Below are positions 50,045-58,995 of a stretch of DNA of 64,000 nucleotides, piece by piece. Under the pieces are notes generated by a model. It had not been told where the DNA came from and made no database searches. It saw only the letters and a list, made by a program, of their open reading frames with translations. The translations under genes and the position numbers were made by a program. Origin of the DNA: Phenylobacterium hankyongense (GTDB lineage Bacteria > Pseudomonadota > Alphaproteobacteria > Caulobacterales > Caulobacteraceae); assembly GCF_003254505.1 (NCBI RefSeq), contig NZ_QFYP01000001.1, forward strand, positions 3,642,001-3,706,000. The letters run 5' to 3'. Within the stretch, counting starts at the first letter, position 1; each line of letters starts with the position of its first letter.

Positions 50045-50850
50045 CGCGGCGGCCCGACAGGCGCCCGGGCGGCGAGCAGTTCGGCGGCTTCGGCGGCCCC
50101 CCAGTCGGGACAGCCCAGCATCGCGCCCGGCAGGCTGGCGGCCGCCCGCTCGCGCACCACGCGCTGCAGCACCTCGTGGCGGCCCGCGCCCCAGGAGTCG
50201 CCGGCCAGCTGGAAGCTGTCGAAGAAGCCCAGCACCACCCGCTTCGGGGGATCGAGGGCGAGGCCCTCCAGCGAGACCGTCTGGTAGCCGGGCCGCTGCT
50301 CGGCGTTGGTCATGCCCGCCGCGCGCAGCACGGCGTCCACCAGGGTGCCGGAGCCGGCCGTCACCCCGCCCGGCGTCAGATAGAGGGCCCGGGTCCCGCG
50401 CCAGGCGCCGGCCGCGTGGGCCAGGCGGCGGTCCATGTCGGCGATCAGCGCCTCGCCGGCGGGGCCCTGGTCCAGGGTCGCGGCCACCTGGCGGATGTTG
50501 CGGCGGACATCGTCGAAGCCGGACGCCTCGCCGAGCGTCACCACCCGCACGCCGCGCGCCTGCAGGGCGCGCACCAGCCGCGGGTCGCCGCCCCAGTAGC
50601 GGACCACCACCTGCGGCCGCGCGAGCAGGGCCGACTCCAGGTCCACCCGCTGCAGCGGCAGGCTGCGGGCCAGGGCGCGCAGGCGGGAATCGGCGTCGTC
50701 CGCGCGGGTGGAGAGGCCGGCGATCGCGGTGCGGGGGCTCAGGGCCAGGACGTACTGGTCGGCGCACTGGTCGAGGGAGATGACCCGAGGCTGGGCGGCG
50801 GCGGCAGGTCCCGCGAACGCCAGCCCTGCGGCCAGCGCGGCGAGGATCAG
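50041..50850 (-). CDS. ABC transporter substrate-binding protein, BtuF-like, probable CTG start
   Basis: This periplasmic binding protein of the BtuF/FecB fold has PRVISLDQCADQYVLAL at the mature N-terminus, LARPQVVVRYWGGDPRLV, LYLTPGGVTAGSGTLVD and a C-terminal WGAAEAAELLA. The hydrophobic signal core (ILAALAAGLAFAGPAAAA) begins right after the tetR stop. The only well-placed start is CTG 50848-50850, overlapping that stop as CTGA, with GGTGG upstream; I found no ATG, GTG or TTG in frame in the preceding codons. Starting there leaves no basic n-region, so the start is uncertain. Ligand is most likely cobalamin or a siderophore. Confidence 0.8.
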   Translation of the reverse strand: MILAALAAGLAFAGPAAAAQPRVISLDQCADQYVLALSPRTAIAGLSTRADDADSRLRALARSLPLQRVDLESALLARPQVVVRYWGGDPRLVRALQARGVRVVTLGEASGFDDVRRNIRQVAATLDQGPAGEALIADMDRRLAHAAGAWRGTRALYLTPGGVTAGSGTLVDAVLRAAGMTNAEQRPGYQTVSLEGLALDPPKRVVLGFFDSFQLAGDSWGAGRHEVLQRVVRERAAASLPGAMLGCPDWGAAEAAELLAARAPVGPPR

Positions 50851-51482
50851 TCGACCACCAGCCCGTTCATCAGCCCGTCGAGGGTGACCTGGATCAGCTC
50901 TTCCTGCGGCGCCCAGGTGAACGACGGACGCGCGGCGAGCAGGGCCACGACGCCGTGGCAGGACATCCACAGCGCCTGGGCGGCCGAATCGGCGGTGCCG
51001 GTGCGCAGGCGGCCGGTGGCGGCGATCTCGCGGACCACCCCTGAGAAGATCTCGTAGCATTGGGTGCTCAGGTCCACCGTGTCCTCGGGCCAGAGGGCAG
51101 CGGATAGCGGACGCGGCGCCGAATAGACAAGCTGATAGGCGTTCGGATGCTCCAGCCCCCAGCGCATGTAGGCGTCGAGCATCATCTTCACCCGCACCAC
51201 CGGATCCAGCGGCTTGGCGGCGATCTCGCCATTGCGCTCCAGGAGCAGCCTCAGGGTCCGCTCGCAGATCTCGAAGAGGATGCAGCCCTTGTCCTGGAAA
51301 TGCATGTAGAGGGCGGTGGAGGAGACCCCCACCTCATCGGCGATCTTGCGGATCGTGGCGCCTTCATAGCCCTCGGCGATGAAGATGCGTTCGGCGGCCT
51401 CCAGGATCTCGGCGCGCCGAAGATGGCCGTCGCCTTTCGCCTTGCGCGCCGAACGGCGCGTGGTGGTCGCTGCTGCGGTCAC
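50847..51482 (-). CDS. TetR-family transcriptional regulator
   Basis: The 211-residue protein has an N-terminal helix-turn-helix (about 23-68: RRAEILEAAERIFIAEGYEG, IRKIADEVGVSSTALYMHF) and a C-terminal ligand domain. GTG 51480-51482 has AAGGA upstream. It is the first gene of the run leading into the BtuF-like transporter genes, so it probably regulates them and itself. It is divergent from an RNA methyltransferase gene. Confidence 0.88.
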   Translation of the reverse strand: MTAAATTTRRSARKAKGDGHLRRAEILEAAERIFIAEGYEGATIRKIADEVGVSSTALYMHFQDKGCILFEICERTLRLLLERNGEIAAKPLDPVVRVKMMLDAYMRWGLEHPNAYQLVYSAPRPLSAALWPEDTVDLSTQCYEIFSGVVREIAATGRLRTGTADSAAQALWMSCHGVVALLAARPSFTWAPQEELIQVTLDGLMNGLVVD

Positions 51483-51524
51483 GAGAATCCTTCCATCTCC
51501 TCCGAATACGGGTACCGGACCCCA

Positions 51525-51558
51525 AATACGTCGATGTGACAAGTCCAGCGAACGTATT
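51525..51558. promoter_or_regulatory. Inverted repeat between tetR and the methyltransferase gene
   Basis: AATACGT (51525-51531) and ACGTATT (51552-51558) are perfect 7-bp inverted arms 20 nt apart, and a further AATACG occurs at 51505-51510. The position in the divergent tetR promoter region makes it a candidate operator. Arm spacing is wider than in typical TetR sites, so confidence is low. Confidence 0.3.
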
Positions 51559-51620
51559 GAGGGCAAAGGACTTCGGCCAAGGCTGGACGGGGGCGCCGCG
51601 AACCGCGTAAGGGCGCTGGC

Positions 51621-52523
51621 ATGAGCCTTCAAAAGCCCCGCGTGGCCGACACCCCCGGCGTGATGCGCACGCAAGGCTGGGCCGACTACGCCCTGCTGGA
51701 CAGCGGCGCCGGCCGCAAGCTGGAGCGCTACGGCCCCTACACGGTGGTGCGGCCCGAGCCGCAGTGCATGTGGACCCCGGCCCTGCCGGAAAGCGCCTGG
51801 GACGGGGCCGACGCGGTGTTCGACCCCACCGACGAGGAAGACGCCGGCCGCTGGCGCTTCAAGGCCCAGCCGAAGGACACCTGGCCGCTGAGCTGGGGCC
51901 AGGCGCGGTTCAAGGCCCGGTTCACGGCCTTCCGCCACCTGGCCTTCTTCCCCGAGCAGGCCGCCAACTGGGCGTGGCTCGACCAGCGGGTGCGCGCCGC
52001 GAGCGGCCAGCCGCGGGTGCTGAACCTGTTCGGCTACACCGGGGTCGCCAGCCTGGTGATGGCGGCCGCCGGCGCGGCGGTGACCCACGTCGACGCTTCC
52101 AAGAAGGCGATCGGCTGGGCGCGCGAGAACGCCGAGCTCTCCGGCCTCGCCGACCGGCCGATCCGCTGGATCACCGAGGACGCCCGCAAATACGTCCAGC
52201 GGGAGGTGCGCCGCGGCTCCCGTTACGACGGCATCATCCTCGATCCGCCGAAATATGGCCGCGGGCCGGGCGGCGAGGTCTGGCGGCTGTTCGAGGACCT
52301 GCCGGAACTGGCCGGCCTGTGCGCCGAGCTCCTGTCCGACACCGCCTCCTTCCTGGTGCTGAACGCCTACGCCGAGCGGATCTCCGGCGCAGCCCTGGCC
52401 GGCCTGCTGGCGGAGAAGCTCGCCCAGCGCGGCGGGACCATCGAATGGGGCGAGCTCGCCCTGGCCCAGGAGGGCGGCGAGCGCGAGATCGGCATGAGCT
52501 TCTACGCGCGATGGGCCTCGTGA
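51621..52523 (+). CDS. SAM-dependent rRNA methyltransferase, RlmI/RlmK-like
   Basis: The 300-residue protein has a class I methyltransferase core with LNLFGYTGVASLVMAA (SAM binding), VDASKKAIGWARENAE and the catalytic-site-like DPPKYGRG, as in the RlmI group of 23S rRNA methyltransferases. It lacks the N-terminal PUA domain of E. coli RlmI. The downstream gene is a second RNA methyltransferase overlapping its 3' end, which supports an RNA-modification role. Confidence 0.82.
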   Translation: MSLQKPRVADTPGVMRTQGWADYALLDSGAGRKLERYGPYTVVRPEPQCMWTPALPESAWDGADAVFDPTDEEDAGRWRFKAQPKDTWPLSWGQARFKARFTAFRHLAFFPEQAANWAWLDQRVRAASGQPRVLNLFGYTGVASLVMAAAGAAVTHVDASKKAIGWARENAELSGLADRPIRWITEDARKYVQREVRRGSRYDGIILDPPKYGRGPGGEVWRLFEDLPELAGLCAELLSDTASFLVLNAYAERISGAALAGLLAEKLAQRGGTIEWGELALAQEGGEREIGMSFYARWAS

Positions 52524-53311
52524 CCGGCCGCGCGGTCACCTCGCTGTCCAACCCGACCGTGAAGGCCGTGCGCGCCCTGCACCTGCGCAAGGAGCGCGAC
52601 GAGACCGGCCTGTTCGTCGCCGAGGGGCTGAAGAACGTCATCGAGGGCGTCGATACCGGCCATGCGCCCACCATCCTGCTCTACGGCCGCGACGCCGCCG
52701 ACCACCCGCTGCTGAGGAAGGCCGCCCAGGCCACCGCGGCGGCGGGCGGGGAGGTCATCGAAGTCACCCAGGACATCCTCGCCAAGGTCTCCCGGCGGGA
52801 CAACCCGCAGGCCGTGGTCGGCGTCTTCCAGCAGGTGTTCCGGCCGCTGGACACGCTGGAGCCGCTGGCCGCCCCCTGCTGGGTCGCCCTGCACCGGGTC
52901 CGCGACCCCGGCAACCTGGGGACCATCGTGCGCACCGCCGACGCCGCCGGCTGCGGCGGGGTGATCCTGGTCGGCGAATGCTGCGACCCCTATTCGGTGG
53001 AGGCGGTGCGCGCGACCATGGGCTCGATCTTCGCCGTGCCCCTGACCCGCGCCTCGGAGAGCGAGTTCGCCGCCTGGCGCGAAGCCTGGCCGGGCTCGGT
53101 GGTGGGCACCCTGCTCTCCGCCCCCATCGACCACCGCAGCGCCGACTACCGCAAGCCGGCCCTGATCCTGATGGGCAACGAACAGCAGGGCCTGCCGCCG
53201 GAGATGGCGGCGCTGTGCGACGTCAACGTCAAGATCCCCATGCGCGGCCGGGCCGACAGCCTGAACCTGTCGGTGGCCACCGGCATCATGATCTACGCCG
53301 CCACCGCCTAG
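52511..53311 (+). CDS. TrmH/SpoU-family RNA 2'-O-methyltransferase
   Basis: The 266-residue SPOUT enzyme has an N-terminal substrate-binding domain (VKAVRALHLRKERDETGLF) and the three SpoU motifs: RVRDPGNLGTIVRTADA, LILMGNEQQGLP and IPMRGRADSLNLSVATGI. Two starts are possible: ATG 52511, 13 bp inside the upstream gene, or GTG 52520, which overlaps the upstream stop as GTGA. The substrate is probably 23S rRNA or tRNA. Its TAG is shared as CTAG with hrpB on the other strand. Confidence 0.9.
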   Translation: MGLVTGRAVTSLSNPTVKAVRALHLRKERDETGLFVAEGLKNVIEGVDTGHAPTILLYGRDAADHPLLRKAAQATAAAGGEVIEVTQDILAKVSRRDNPQAVVGVFQQVFRPLDTLEPLAAPCWVALHRVRDPGNLGTIVRTADAAGCGGVILVGECCDPYSVEAVRATMGSIFAVPLTRASESEFAAWREAWPGSVVGTLLSAPIDHRSADYRKPALILMGNEQQGLPPEMAALCDVNVKIPMRGRADSLNLSVATGIMIYAATA

Positions 53312-55746
53312 GTCCCGCGCGGCTTGGCGCGGGCGGTGGGCGCGGCGGCGGCCGGGTCCTCCGGCCAGACGTGCTTGGGGTAGCGGCCGCGCATGTCGGC
53401 GCGGACGTCCTTCCAGGAGCCCTTCCAGAAGCCCGGTAGGTCCTTGGTGGTCTGCACCGGCCGATGCCCAGGCGACAGCAGCGACAGGGTCAGGGGCGCC
53501 CGACCGCCGGCCACGGCCGGATGCACGGTGAGCCCGAACACCTCCTGCACGCGCACGTCCACCCGCGGCCCGCCCTCGGCCGCATAGTCGATGGCGAAGC
53601 TGTTGCCGGTGGGCGCCGTCCAACGCCCGGGCGCCTCGGCGTCCAGGGCCCGCTGGCGGTCCCAGGGGATCAACGCCCGCAACGCGCCCTCCAGGGGGTC
53701 GGGCTTGAGCGCCGACAGCGCGCGCACGCCGCCCAGCAGCGGGATCAGCCAGTCGTCCAGCCGCGCGGCCAGGGCCTCGTCCGAGAGGTCAGGCCAGCTG
53801 TCGTCGAAGCGCCGCAGGAAAGCGATCCGCTCGCGCAGCGCCTGGGCTGGCGCGCCCCAGGGCAGGACGCCCACGCCCTCGGCGCGCACCCGGTCGGCGA
53901 GGGCCGCGGCGATCAGCGCCGGGTCGGGGTTGTCGTCCACCTGCTCGCGGACCACCAGGCGGCCCAGGCGGGTCAAGCGCTTGGCGCGCAGCTTTCCGCC
54001 CCCACTCTCCTCGAGCCGATCCTCGGTCTCCAGCTGATCGGCGAAGGCGGCCAGCATTTCGGCCTCCTCCAGCGGCGCGGCCAGCAGGATGCGGTCGCGA
54101 CGCTCGCCGCCGCCCAGCTCGGCCGCCGCCAGCCAGGTCTCGCGCGCCAGGGCGTCGGTGGGCTCCACGAAGGCCCCTCGCCCGCCGACCAGCTGGAACT
54201 CGCCCTGCGGGCCGCGGGCGCGGGCGATCCGCTCCGGATAGGCGAAGGCCAGCAGGAGGCCGTCGGACAGCGGCTCGCCCCTGCCGGCGCGGCCGGTCAG
54301 GCCGGCCCAGCGGTCGGCGAGCGCGCGGGCGTCGCGGGCGCGGGGCGAGCGGTCGCGGTCCAGCCCCTCCAGCCGATGGCGCAGGTCGACGTCGCGGCCG
54401 CCCAGGCCCCGCTCGGTCAGCAGCGCGGCGACCCGCGCGGCGCGGCCGGCCTGCCCGGTGTCGGCGGCCTTCAACACCATGTGCGCCAGCCGCGGCGGCA
54501 GCGGCATGTCGGCGAGCGCGCGGCCGTGGGCGGTCAGCACGCCGTCCGAGCCCAATGCCTCCAGCCGTTTGAGCAGGGCCCGGGCCTCGCTGAAGGCGGC
54601 GGCCGGCGGCGGGTCGAGGAAGGCCAGGCCCGAGGCGTCCGCCGCGCCCCAGCGGGCCAGGTCCAGGGCCAGGCCGGACAGGTCGGCGTCGAGGATCTCC
54701 GGATCGGCGTAGGCCGGCAGGGCCCGGGTCTCCGCCTCGCCCCATAGCCGGTAGCAGACCCCGGGCTCGGTGCGTCCCGCCCGCCCCCGCCGCTGGTCGG
54801 CGGCGGCGCGGCTGACGCGGACGGTGGCCAGCCGGGTCAGGCCGCTGGCCGGATCGAAGCGCGGCACGCGGGCCAGGCCGCAGTCGATCACCACCCGCAC
54901 GCCCTCGATGGTCAGGCTGGTCTCGGCGATGGAGGTGGCCAGCACCACCTTGCGGACGCCGGCCGGCGCAGGGCTGATCGCCCGGTCCTGCTGGGCGGGG
55001 TCGAGGGCGCCGAACAGCGGCGCGACCACCACGCCGGGCCGCGGCCGCTCGGCCAGCCGCTCGGCGGTCCGCAGGATCTCGCCCTGGCCCGGCAGGAACA
55101 CCAGGACGCTGCCGGCCTCCTCGGCCAGCGCCCGCTCCACCGCCCGGACCACCCGGTCCTCCAGCCGCAGCCGCTCGTCGCGACCGAGGTATTTGGTCTC
55201 CACCGGAAAGGCGCGGCCGAGGCTCTCGACCACCGGCGCGTCGCCCAGCAGGCCGGCGACCGCCGCCCCGTCCAGCGTCGCGGACATCACCAGCAGCCGC
55301 AGGTCGTCGCGGATCAGGCCCTGGGCGTCGCGGGCCAGGGCGAGGCCCAGGTCGGCGTCCAGGCTGCGCTCGTGGAACTCGTCGAAGATCACGCAGGCGA
55401 CGCCGGCCAGCTCCGGGTCGGCGAGGATCATCCGGGTGAAGACCCCCTCGGTCACCACCTCGATGCGGGTGGCGGCGGAGACCCGCGACTGCATCCGCAC
55501 GCGATAGCCGACGGTCTGGCCGACCGGTTCGCCCAGCGTCCTGGCCATCCGCTCTGCGGCGGCGCGGGCGGCCAGGCGGCGCGGCTCGAGGACGATGATC
55601 TTGCCGTCGCCGCGCCAGCGCTCGCCGAGCAGCTCCAGCGGGACCACCGTGGTCTTGCCGGCGCCCGGCGGCGCGACCAGCACGGCGGCGCTCCCCGCGG
55701 AAAGCGCCGCCCTCAGTTCTGGAAGAGCCTCATGTATCGGCAGCAT
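53308..55746 (-). CDS. hrpB: ATP-dependent helicase HrpB
   Basis: HrpB is a DEAH-type RNA helicase of proteobacteria with little-understood function. The 812-residue protein has Walker A PPGAGKTT (Gly28-Thr32), a DEFH box (122-125), SAT in LLVMSATLDG, and motif VI DQRRGRAGRTEPG, followed by the HA2 and HrpB C-terminal domains. It is convergent with the SpoU-type gene through a shared CTAG, and the permease gene lies 33 bp upstream on the same strand. Confidence 0.94.
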   Translation of the reverse strand: MLPIHEALPELRAALSAGSAAVLVAPPGAGKTTVVPLELLGERWRGDGKIIVLEPRRLAARAAAERMARTLGEPVGQTVGYRVRMQSRVSAATRIEVVTEGVFTRMILADPELAGVACVIFDEFHERSLDADLGLALARDAQGLIRDDLRLLVMSATLDGAAVAGLLGDAPVVESLGRAFPVETKYLGRDERLRLEDRVVRAVERALAEEAGSVLVFLPGQGEILRTAERLAERPRPGVVVAPLFGALDPAQQDRAISPAPAGVRKVVLATSIAETSLTIEGVRVVIDCGLARVPRFDPASGLTRLATVRVSRAAADQRRGRAGRTEPGVCYRLWGEAETRALPAYADPEILDADLSGLALDLARWGAADASGLAFLDPPPAAAFSEARALLKRLEALGSDGVLTAHGRALADMPLPPRLAHMVLKAADTGQAGRAARVAALLTERGLGGRDVDLRHRLEGLDRDRSPRARDARALADRWAGLTGRAGRGEPLSDGLLLAFAYPERIARARGPQGEFQLVGGRGAFVEPTDALARETWLAAAELGGGERRDRILLAAPLEEAEMLAAFADQLETEDRLEESGGGKLRAKRLTRLGRLVVREQVDDNPDPALIAAALADRVRAEGVGVLPWGAPAQALRERIAFLRRFDDSWPDLSDEALAARLDDWLIPLLGGVRALSALKPDPLEGALRALIPWDRQRALDAEAPGRWTAPTGNSFAIDYAAEGGPRVDVRVQEVFGLTVHPAVAGGRAPLTLSLLSPGHRPVQTTKDLPGFWKGSWKDVRADMRGRYPKHVWPEDPAAAAPTARAKPRGT

Positions 55747-55779
55747 GCGCGCCTTCTAGAGCGCGCCGCGGCCGCCTGG

Positions 55780-57384
55780 CTACGAGTCCAGGTCGCCCTT
55801 GCGCGGCAGATCGACGAACGGCTCGGGCTCGTGGCCCCCGACGACGACGCCGCGGCCGAGGTTGGAGCTGCGGATGCCGTAGACGAAGTAGATCACGATG
55901 CCGATGGCCAGGTAGATCAGGAAGAAGTTCCGGGTGGCCGGGGTCGACATCAGGCTCAGCAGCAGCACCAGGCACATGACCGCGCCGAGGATCGGGGTGA
56001 GCGGGTAGAGCGGCGTCCTGAACGGCCGCACCAGCTCGGGATTGGTCGAGCGCAGGTAGATCACCGTGATGCAAACCAGGGTGAAGGCCGCCAGCGAGCC
56101 GACGTTGGAGAGGTCCGAGAGGGCGTCCAGCGACAGGAAGCCCGCCGCGCACATGGCCGCGCAGCCAACGATGATGGTGTTGATCCAGGGCGTCTTGAAG
56201 GTCTTGTGGACCACCGCCAGGGAGCTCGGCAGCAGGCCGTCGCGGGACATGGTGTAGAAGATCCGGGTCTGGCCGTAGAGCAGCACCAGCATCACGCTGG
56301 AGAGGCCGGCGATGGCGCCGATCTTCACCAGCACCGCGAACCACGGCAGGCCGATGGCGTTCACCGCGGTGGCGATCGGGGCCGGGTTGTCCAGCGACGC
56401 GTAAGGCACGATGCCCACCAGCACCGCCGAGGTGGCGATGTAGAGGATGGTGCAGATGACCAGGGCGCCGAGGATGCCGATCGGCATGTCCTTGCCCGGA
56501 TTGCGCGACTCCGCGCCGGCCGTGGAGACCGCCTCGAAGCCGAGGTAGGCGAAGAAGATCACCGCCGCGCCGTGGATGACGCCGCCGATGCCGTACTTCG
56601 TCGAGTTGTCGCCGGTGACCACCGCCAGCAGGGCGCGGCCAATCTGGTGCCAGATGTCCATGTTGGTGCCCGGTGGCCTGACCGGGATCTCGGCGGGCAC
56701 GAACGGCGTCCAGTTGGCCGGGTGCACATAGCGCGCGCCGATGACGATGAAGGCGATGACCACGGTCAGCTTGATGGCCACGATGACGTTGTTGACCCGG
56801 GCCGACTCCGTGACGCCGCGGATCAGCAGCAGGGTGACGAGGCCGATGACCACGATGGCCGGCAGGTTCATCACCCCGGTGGCGATCACCGTCCCCGCCG
56901 CGTCCTTGACCGGCACCCCGGGCGCCGCTGTCAGCGCCGGGGGTATCATCAGGTGCATGTCGTGGAGCAGGCTGGTGAAATAGCCTGACCAGCCGACCGC
57001 GACGGTGGAAGCCGCCAGGCCGTATTCCAGCAGCAGCAGCAGGCCCATGACCCAGGCCGCGCCCTCGCCCATCGAGGCGTAGGTGTAGGAGTAGGCCGAG
57101 CCGGAAACCGGCAGGGCCGAGGCGAGTTCGGCGTAGCACAGCGCCACGAAGGCGCAGAGCAGGCCGGTGATCACGAAGGAGACCATGATGGCCGGGCCGG
57201 CGAACTGCGCGGCCGCGCGGCCGGTCAGCACGAAGATGCCGGTGCCGATGATGCAGCCGATCCCCAGCAGGACCAGGTTGATGGCGCCCAGGGAGCGCTT
57301 CAGTTCGCCGTGCTCATGCTCGGCCTGGATCTGCCCGACCGACTTGCGCAAGAAGATGCGCCCGATACCCACGCCATTGGCCAT
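55780..57384 (-). CDS. APC-family amino-acid permease
   Basis: This is a 534-residue inner-membrane transporter with 12 or more predicted helices. It has the APC signature near the first helix, LGIGCIIGTGIFVLTG, and SGSAYSYTYASMGEG, resembling the cationic amino-acid transporter (CAT/YfnA) subgroup. The C-terminal cytoplasmic tail is acidic. The gene is divergent from the MBL hydrolase gene by 146 bp. Confidence 0.9.
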   Translation of the reverse strand: MANGVGIGRIFLRKSVGQIQAEHEHGELKRSLGAINLVLLGIGCIIGTGIFVLTGRAAAQFAGPAIMVSFVITGLLCAFVALCYAELASALPVSGSAYSYTYASMGEGAAWVMGLLLLLEYGLAASTVAVGWSGYFTSLLHDMHLMIPPALTAAPGVPVKDAAGTVIATGVMNLPAIVVIGLVTLLLIRGVTESARVNNVIVAIKLTVVIAFIVIGARYVHPANWTPFVPAEIPVRPPGTNMDIWHQIGRALLAVVTGDNSTKYGIGGVIHGAAVIFFAYLGFEAVSTAGAESRNPGKDMPIGILGALVICTILYIATSAVLVGIVPYASLDNPAPIATAVNAIGLPWFAVLVKIGAIAGLSSVMLVLLYGQTRIFYTMSRDGLLPSSLAVVHKTFKTPWINTIIVGCAAMCAAGFLSLDALSDLSNVGSLAAFTLVCITVIYLRSTNPELVRPFRTPLYPLTPILGAVMCLVLLLSLMSTPATRNFFLIYLAIGIVIYFVYGIRSSNLGRGVVVGGHEPEPFVDLPRKGDLDS

Positions 57385-57530
57385 AAGGCTGTCCTGTTCC
57401 CTGACTCGACCCTATCCGGGCGTCGGCAAGCTAGCGGGGCCGCCGCCCGCGGGCAATGAGGCTGGACGCCATGGCCCGCAGGTCCCGGGGTTTGTTGTGG
57501 TTTTGAGCGCGGCCCCTATTCTAGGGGGGC

Positions 57531-58208
57531 ATGAACGCCGTCTCGACCCAACCCGCCATCCGCGCCCTGATCGCGCCCGTCACGCCGTTGCAGCAGAACT
57601 GCACGATCGTCTGGTGCGCGAAGACCAGCAAGGCGGCGATCATCGATCCGGGCGGCGAGGTCCCGCGCCTGCTGCAGGCGCTGAAAGACCAGAACCTCAC
57701 GCTCGAAAAGATCTGGATCACCCACGGCCACCTCGACCACGCCGGCGGGACCGCCGCGCTGCAAGAAGCGACCGGCGTCCCCATCGAAGGCCCGCATCCG
57801 GACGACGCCTTCTGGATCGACGACATCACCGCCTCCGGGGCCAAATGGGGCATGCCGGACGCGCGCAGCTTCACGCCCGACCGCTGGCTACAGGACGGCG
57901 ACCGGGTGACGCTCGGCGAGACCGAGTTCGAGGTCTACCACTGCCCGGGCCACACGCCGGGCCACGTGATCTTCTTCCACCGGCAGGCGCGCTTCGCCCA
58001 GGTCGGCGACGTGCTGTTCCAGGGCTCCATTGGCCGCACCGACTTCCCGCGCGGCAACCACGCCGACCTCATAAGCTCGATCACCACCAGGCTCTGGCCG
58101 CTGGGCGACGACGTCCGCTTCGTGCCGGGACACGGGCCGATGTCGAGCTTCGGCCAGGAACGGCGGACCAATCCGTTCGTCGCCGACTCGGTCCTGGCCG
58201 AGTCGTGA
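57531..58208 (+). CDS. MBL-fold metallo-hydrolase, glyoxalase II-like
   Basis: The 225-residue protein has the metal motif HGHLDH (His65, His67, Asp69, His70), later metal ligands in HCPGHTPGH and the Asp/Gly motif VGDVLFQGSIGRTDFPRG. It resembles YcbL/GloB-type hydrolases that cleave glutathione thioesters, but the substrate is inferred only. A response-regulator gene follows 49 bp later on the same strand. Confidence 0.9.
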   Translation: MNAVSTQPAIRALIAPVTPLQQNCTIVWCAKTSKAAIIDPGGEVPRLLQALKDQNLTLEKIWITHGHLDHAGGTAALQEATGVPIEGPHPDDAFWIDDITASGAKWGMPDARSFTPDRWLQDGDRVTLGETEFEVYHCPGHTPGHVIFFHRQARFAQVGDVLFQGSIGRTDFPRGNHADLISSITTRLWPLGDDVRFVPGHGPMSSFGQERRTNPFVADSVLAES

Positions 58209-58257
58209 TTTCAGACGCGAAATCGGACTGTTACGCCACGGTCGGAAGATCGCGGCC

Positions 58258-58995
58258 ATGGAGACGCAGACAGACATGATCACCGCGGGCGCCCGCATCC
58301 TGATGGTCGACGACGACCCAGGCATCCGCGACGTGGTTTCCGACTTCCTCGGCCGCCATGGCTACCGGGTCGAGACCGCCGCCGACGCCCAGGAGATGGA
58401 GCAGGCGCTGGGGCGCGGCCCCGTCGACCTGATCGTGCTCGACGTCATGCTGCCGGGCGAGGACGGCCTGGCGATCTGCCGCCGGCTGGCGGTGGGCGAC
58501 GGCGCGCCGCCGATCATCATGCTGTCGGCCATGGGCGAGGACACCGACCGCATCGTCGGCCTGGAGCTGGGCGCCGACGACTACCTGGCCAAGCCCTGCA
58601 ATCCCCGCGAGCTGCTGGCCCGCGTCCGCGCCGTGCTGCGCCGCGCCGAGCAGCGGGCCAGCGGCAGCGCGGTCTCCGCCGGCTGCGAGTTCGCCGGTTG
58701 GCGCCTGGACCTGGTGCGGCGCGAACTGCGCTCGCCGCCGGGCGTGGTGGTGAACCTGTCCTCCGGCGAGTTCAGCCTGCTGCGCGCCTTCGTGGAGCGG
58801 CCGCAGCGGGTGCTGACCCGCGACCAGCTGCTGGAGTTCGCCCGCGGCCCCGATTCCGACGCCTTCGACCGCGCCATCGACGTGCAGATCAGCCGGCTGC
58901 GCCGAAAGCTCGATGACGGCGGCGGCGGCCAGGACCTGATCCGCACCATCCGCAACGAAGGCTACATGTTCACCGCCAAGGTGAAGCGCTCGTGA
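58258..58995 (+). CDS. OmpR-family response regulator
   Basis: The 245-residue protein has a receiver domain with acidic pocket VDDD (18-20), phospho-acceptor Asp62 in VLDVMLPGEDG and Lys in LAKPCNPRELLARV, then an OmpR-type winged-helix domain (about 145-240). Its last codons overlap the sensor kinase start as GTGA, so they form one coupled two-component operon. Signal and regulon are unknown. Confidence 0.94.
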   Translation: METQTDMITAGARILMVDDDPGIRDVVSDFLGRHGYRVETAADAQEMEQALGRGPVDLIVLDVMLPGEDGLAICRRLAVGDGAPPIIMLSAMGEDTDRIVGLELGADDYLAKPCNPRELLARVRAVLRRAEQRASGSAVSAGCEFAGWRLDLVRRELRSPPGVVVNLSSGEFSLLRAFVERPQRVLTRDQLLEFARGPDSDAFDRAIDVQISRLRRKLDDGGGGQDLIRTIRNEGYMFTAKVKRS

